Assembly (NCBI GenBank): GCA_036823195.1
Contig: DAISGI010000036.1
Coordinates: 1-25,515, forward strand
Origin: UBA4874 sp002399435
GTDB lineage: Bacteria; Bacillota; Clostridia; Caldicoprobacterales; DTU083
Direction of reading: 5' to 3'
Length of the DNA: 25,515 nucleotides
Part shown: positions 24,107-25,515 of the stretch, piece after piece
How positions within the stretch are numbered: the stretch's first letter is position 1
Layout of the letters: each line of letters starts with the position of its first letter
Position numbers and translations under genes: made by a program
Notes under the pieces: model-generated
Told to the model about the DNA's origin: nothing
The model's input: only the letters and a program-made list of their open reading frames with translations
Database searches by the model: none

Positions 24107-24907
24107 CTATTTACTTTTCATCCTCTCAATCTGATTTTTAAAATATTCGATATAGCTTTGGAATCGTTCAATCTTTGGCTCTTCATGTAATGCCTCTATC
24201 AGAGCAAGTGCTCGCCTGGTTTCGGAAATTGCCTCACTTGTTTTACCATCTGCTTCATAGCATTCGGCTATTTTCCACATCATCTGAATCAATATCTCAA
24301 AGGAAATCCATTTTTGCTTTGCTGCAGCTTCGTATTTTGGTTTTCCTGTCAAAATAAATGCCATTTCGGAGAGCTTTGTGAAATACAGCTCAGGTATTTG
24401 CTTCATAGTTGCAATGGCTGAGGTGGTATCGCCCTTTGCGTTATAAGCGTAAGCTAGAAAGCGGAGTGCATCGTATTTGATATCGTTTTCGGTAGTTTTC
24501 TCAATCAATCGGCTGGCGAGAGTAATGGTTTCATCCGGGTTATTCGTGTAGTTCATCACATAAAGAAGATTGTTAAGAAGAATGTCATTATCGGGATATT
24601 GTTTCAAACCTTCTTCAAGTATACGGCGACTTTCTTCCGGATTTTTTTCACGATATTGATATGCTTCTGCACAAATGACATCAATTTTTTCTTTCATTTC
24701 CTTGAGGTTGAACTCAAACAATTCATCCATCGTCACCCCGAAATAACTGGCAAGAGACGGTGCAAGAGTAATATCGGGCAAGGCGATATTGTTTTCCCAT
24801 TTTGACACCGCTTGAAAAGATATACCAATAGCATCGGCGAGTTGCTCTTGCGTAATGCCTCGAGCCTTACGCAAAGTTTTAATTTTGTTTCCGAGAAGTA
24901 ATTTCAT
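24107..24907 (-). CDS. XRE-family transcriptional regulator with TPR-like C-terminus
   Basis: 266 residues. The N-terminal helix-turn-helix of the Cro/CI type (about 3-57) reads IKTLRKARGITQEQLADAIG then ISFQAVSKWENNIALPDI. After it, about 90-260 is all-helical with repeated patterns like TPR units (SRRILEEGLKQYPDNDILLNNLL; LRFLAYAYNAKGDTTSAIATM; IAECYEADGKTSEAISETRRALALIE). Such regulators often respond to peptides or protein partners; the target here is unknown. The ATG at 24907 is chosen because AAGGTGA lies 6 bases upstream; a TTG at 24928 would precede that site. Its base composition is more A/T rich than the sugar genes. Confidence 0.9.
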   Translation of the reverse strand: MKLLLGNKIKTLRKARGITQEQLADAIGISFQAVSKWENNIALPDITLAPSLASYFGVTMDELFEFNLKEMKEKIDVICAEAYQYREKNPEESRRILEEGLKQYPDNDILLNNLLYVMNYTNNPDETITLASRLIEKTTENDIKYDALRFLAYAYNAKGDTTSAIATMKQIPELYFTKLSEMAFILTGKPKYEAAAKQKWISFEILIQMMWKIAECYEADGKTSEAISETRRALALIEALHEEPKIERFQSYIEYFKNQIERMKSK

Positions 24908-24955
24908 AATGCTCACCTTTTTTAGCAAAAGTAAAGGGCGCTCTTTCTGATCCTT

Positions 24956-24984
24956 ATTCTAACAAATGAATCAAAGCAAAGCAA
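24956..24984 (-). promoter_or_regulatory. Probable promoter of the XRE regulator
   Basis: TTGCTT (24979-24984), a 17-base spacer and TAGAAT (24956-24961), about 45 bases before the start codon. The -35 is only a partial match. Confidence 0.5.
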
Positions 24985-25174
24985 TAACTGCTTAAGCGAA
25001 GACAATTCTACCGTGAGTAGAATCCAGTCTTTCATGGATTTTCGCTACAGGTAGTTGTGCTTTCTTATTTTACCTCCAAAAATATAAATATAACTCAAGG
25101 CTACTCGTTCAATTCCAGTTTATCTGCATATTATATTAAAGCCTGCATCTATAATTCTGAATTTTGAGACATAG
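24985..25174. other. Intergenic, A/T-rich
   Basis: No gene or RNA recognised. The only structure seen is a 7-bp inverted repeat ATTCTAC-CGTGA-GTAGAAT (25005-25023), 20-40 bp upstream of the XRE promoter, where an autoregulatory operator could lie. Confidence 0.4.
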
Positions 25175-25214
25175 AGAAAGACATAGCTTACCTTTGGCAG
25201 AAGCTATGTCTTTC

Positions 25215-25215
<1 letters not shown>
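25175..25215 (-). terminator. Long hairpin directly after tRNA-Pro, probable terminator
   Basis: A perfect 15-bp stem (25201-25215 with 25175-25189) around an 11-base loop. The 5' arm begins with the last base of the tRNA's CCA end. The T-tract inside and after the 3' arm is weak (TTTCTCT), so the hairpin could also guide 3' processing of the tRNA. Confidence 0.65.
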
Positions 25216-25291
<76 letters not shown>

Positions 25292-25298
25292 ATAAAAT

Positions 25299-25374
25299 TG
25301 GAGCCAATAAAGGGATTCGAACCCTTGACCTGCAGTTTACGAAACTGCTGCTCTGCCAGCTGAGCTATATTGGC
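25299..25374 (-). tRNA. tRNA-Thr (anticodon CGT)
   Basis: 76 nt with encoded CCA. The acceptor stem is GCCAATA/TATTGGC with discriminator T. The anticodon stem GCAGT/ACTGC holds loop TTCGTAA (anticodon CGT), and the T arm is AAGGG-TTCGAAT-CCCTT. It lies 7 bases before tRNA-Pro in the same transcript. Confidence 0.97.
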
Positions 25375-25398
25375 AACCGTTATGCATTACAGCTACTG

Positions 25399-25427
25399 AT
25401 TATAACATAAAATTCTCAATCTGTCAC
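25399..25427 (-). promoter_or_regulatory. Promoter of the tRNA-Thr/tRNA-Pro transcript
   Basis: GTGACA (25422-25427), a 17-base spacer and TATAAT (25399-25404), with TG one base before the -10. A strong sigma-A promoter 25 bases upstream of tRNA-Thr. Confidence 0.82.
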
Positions 25428-25515
25428 CTATTATTTCTGAAAACCGGATTTTACCGCTTTGCGTGAATAGAAAAAGTAACATCCAGAGTCAAGCGACCTC
25501 ATTGGACGTAAGTCT

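Overview
The window looks like chromosomal DNA of a Clostridia-type Firmicute, perhaps a gut or rumen Lachnospiraceae/Oscillospiraceae relative. The reasons are a T-box leader in front of valS, strong GGAGG ribosome sites with TTG/GTG starts, sigma-A type promoters, a YesN/YesM-type two-component system, CCA-encoding tRNAs and a moderate GC content. The genus cannot be fixed from the sequence alone.

Layout. Almost everything from 1 to 17447 is on the minus strand. In transcription order from the right: an AraC-family regulator (16521-17447); a three-gene block of YesN-type response regulator, LytS/YesM-type histidine kinase and a strongly degenerate two-domain sugar-ABC ATPase paralogue (12329-16453); a CUT2-type sugar ABC transporter (ATPase, permease, binding lipoprotein; 8460-12114) ended by a clear terminator; nadE; a CDP-alcohol phosphatidyltransferase (pgsA); then valS behind three tandem sigma-A promoters and a T-box leader; and lacZ, which runs off the left edge. 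On the plus strand, divergent from araC, lie a GH31 alpha-xylosidase (YicI-like) and a large GH3 glycosidase. The right end holds a GNAT acetyltransferase, decayed gene fragments, an XRE/TPR regulator and two tRNA genes (Thr-CGT, Pro-CGG), all minus strand apart from one plus-strand relic.

How the genes may work together. Alpha-xylosidase, beta-glucosidase-type GH3 and beta-galactosidase together would disassemble xyloglucan-type oligosaccharides inside the cell, since none shows a signal peptide. The CUT2 transporter would import a sugar, and AraC plus the two-component system would regulate the locus. The substrate is an inference. The AraC/GH31 intergenic region carries four tandem 16-bp units, each built on an 11-bp palindrome, which are good candidate operators.

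Most interesting points: (i) a catalytically degenerate MglA-like protein encoded within a kinase/regulator operon whose kinase has almost no extracellular sensor, suggesting that sensing is borrowed from the transporter; (ii) three tandem 32-bp repeats upstream of valS, each a complete -35/-10 promoter; (iii) the 16-bp palindromic operator-like array; (iv) a GH3 enzyme with an apparent beta-trefoil (fascin-like) insertion and a CBM6-like tail, plus a decayed piece of a similar tail about 1 kb downstream.
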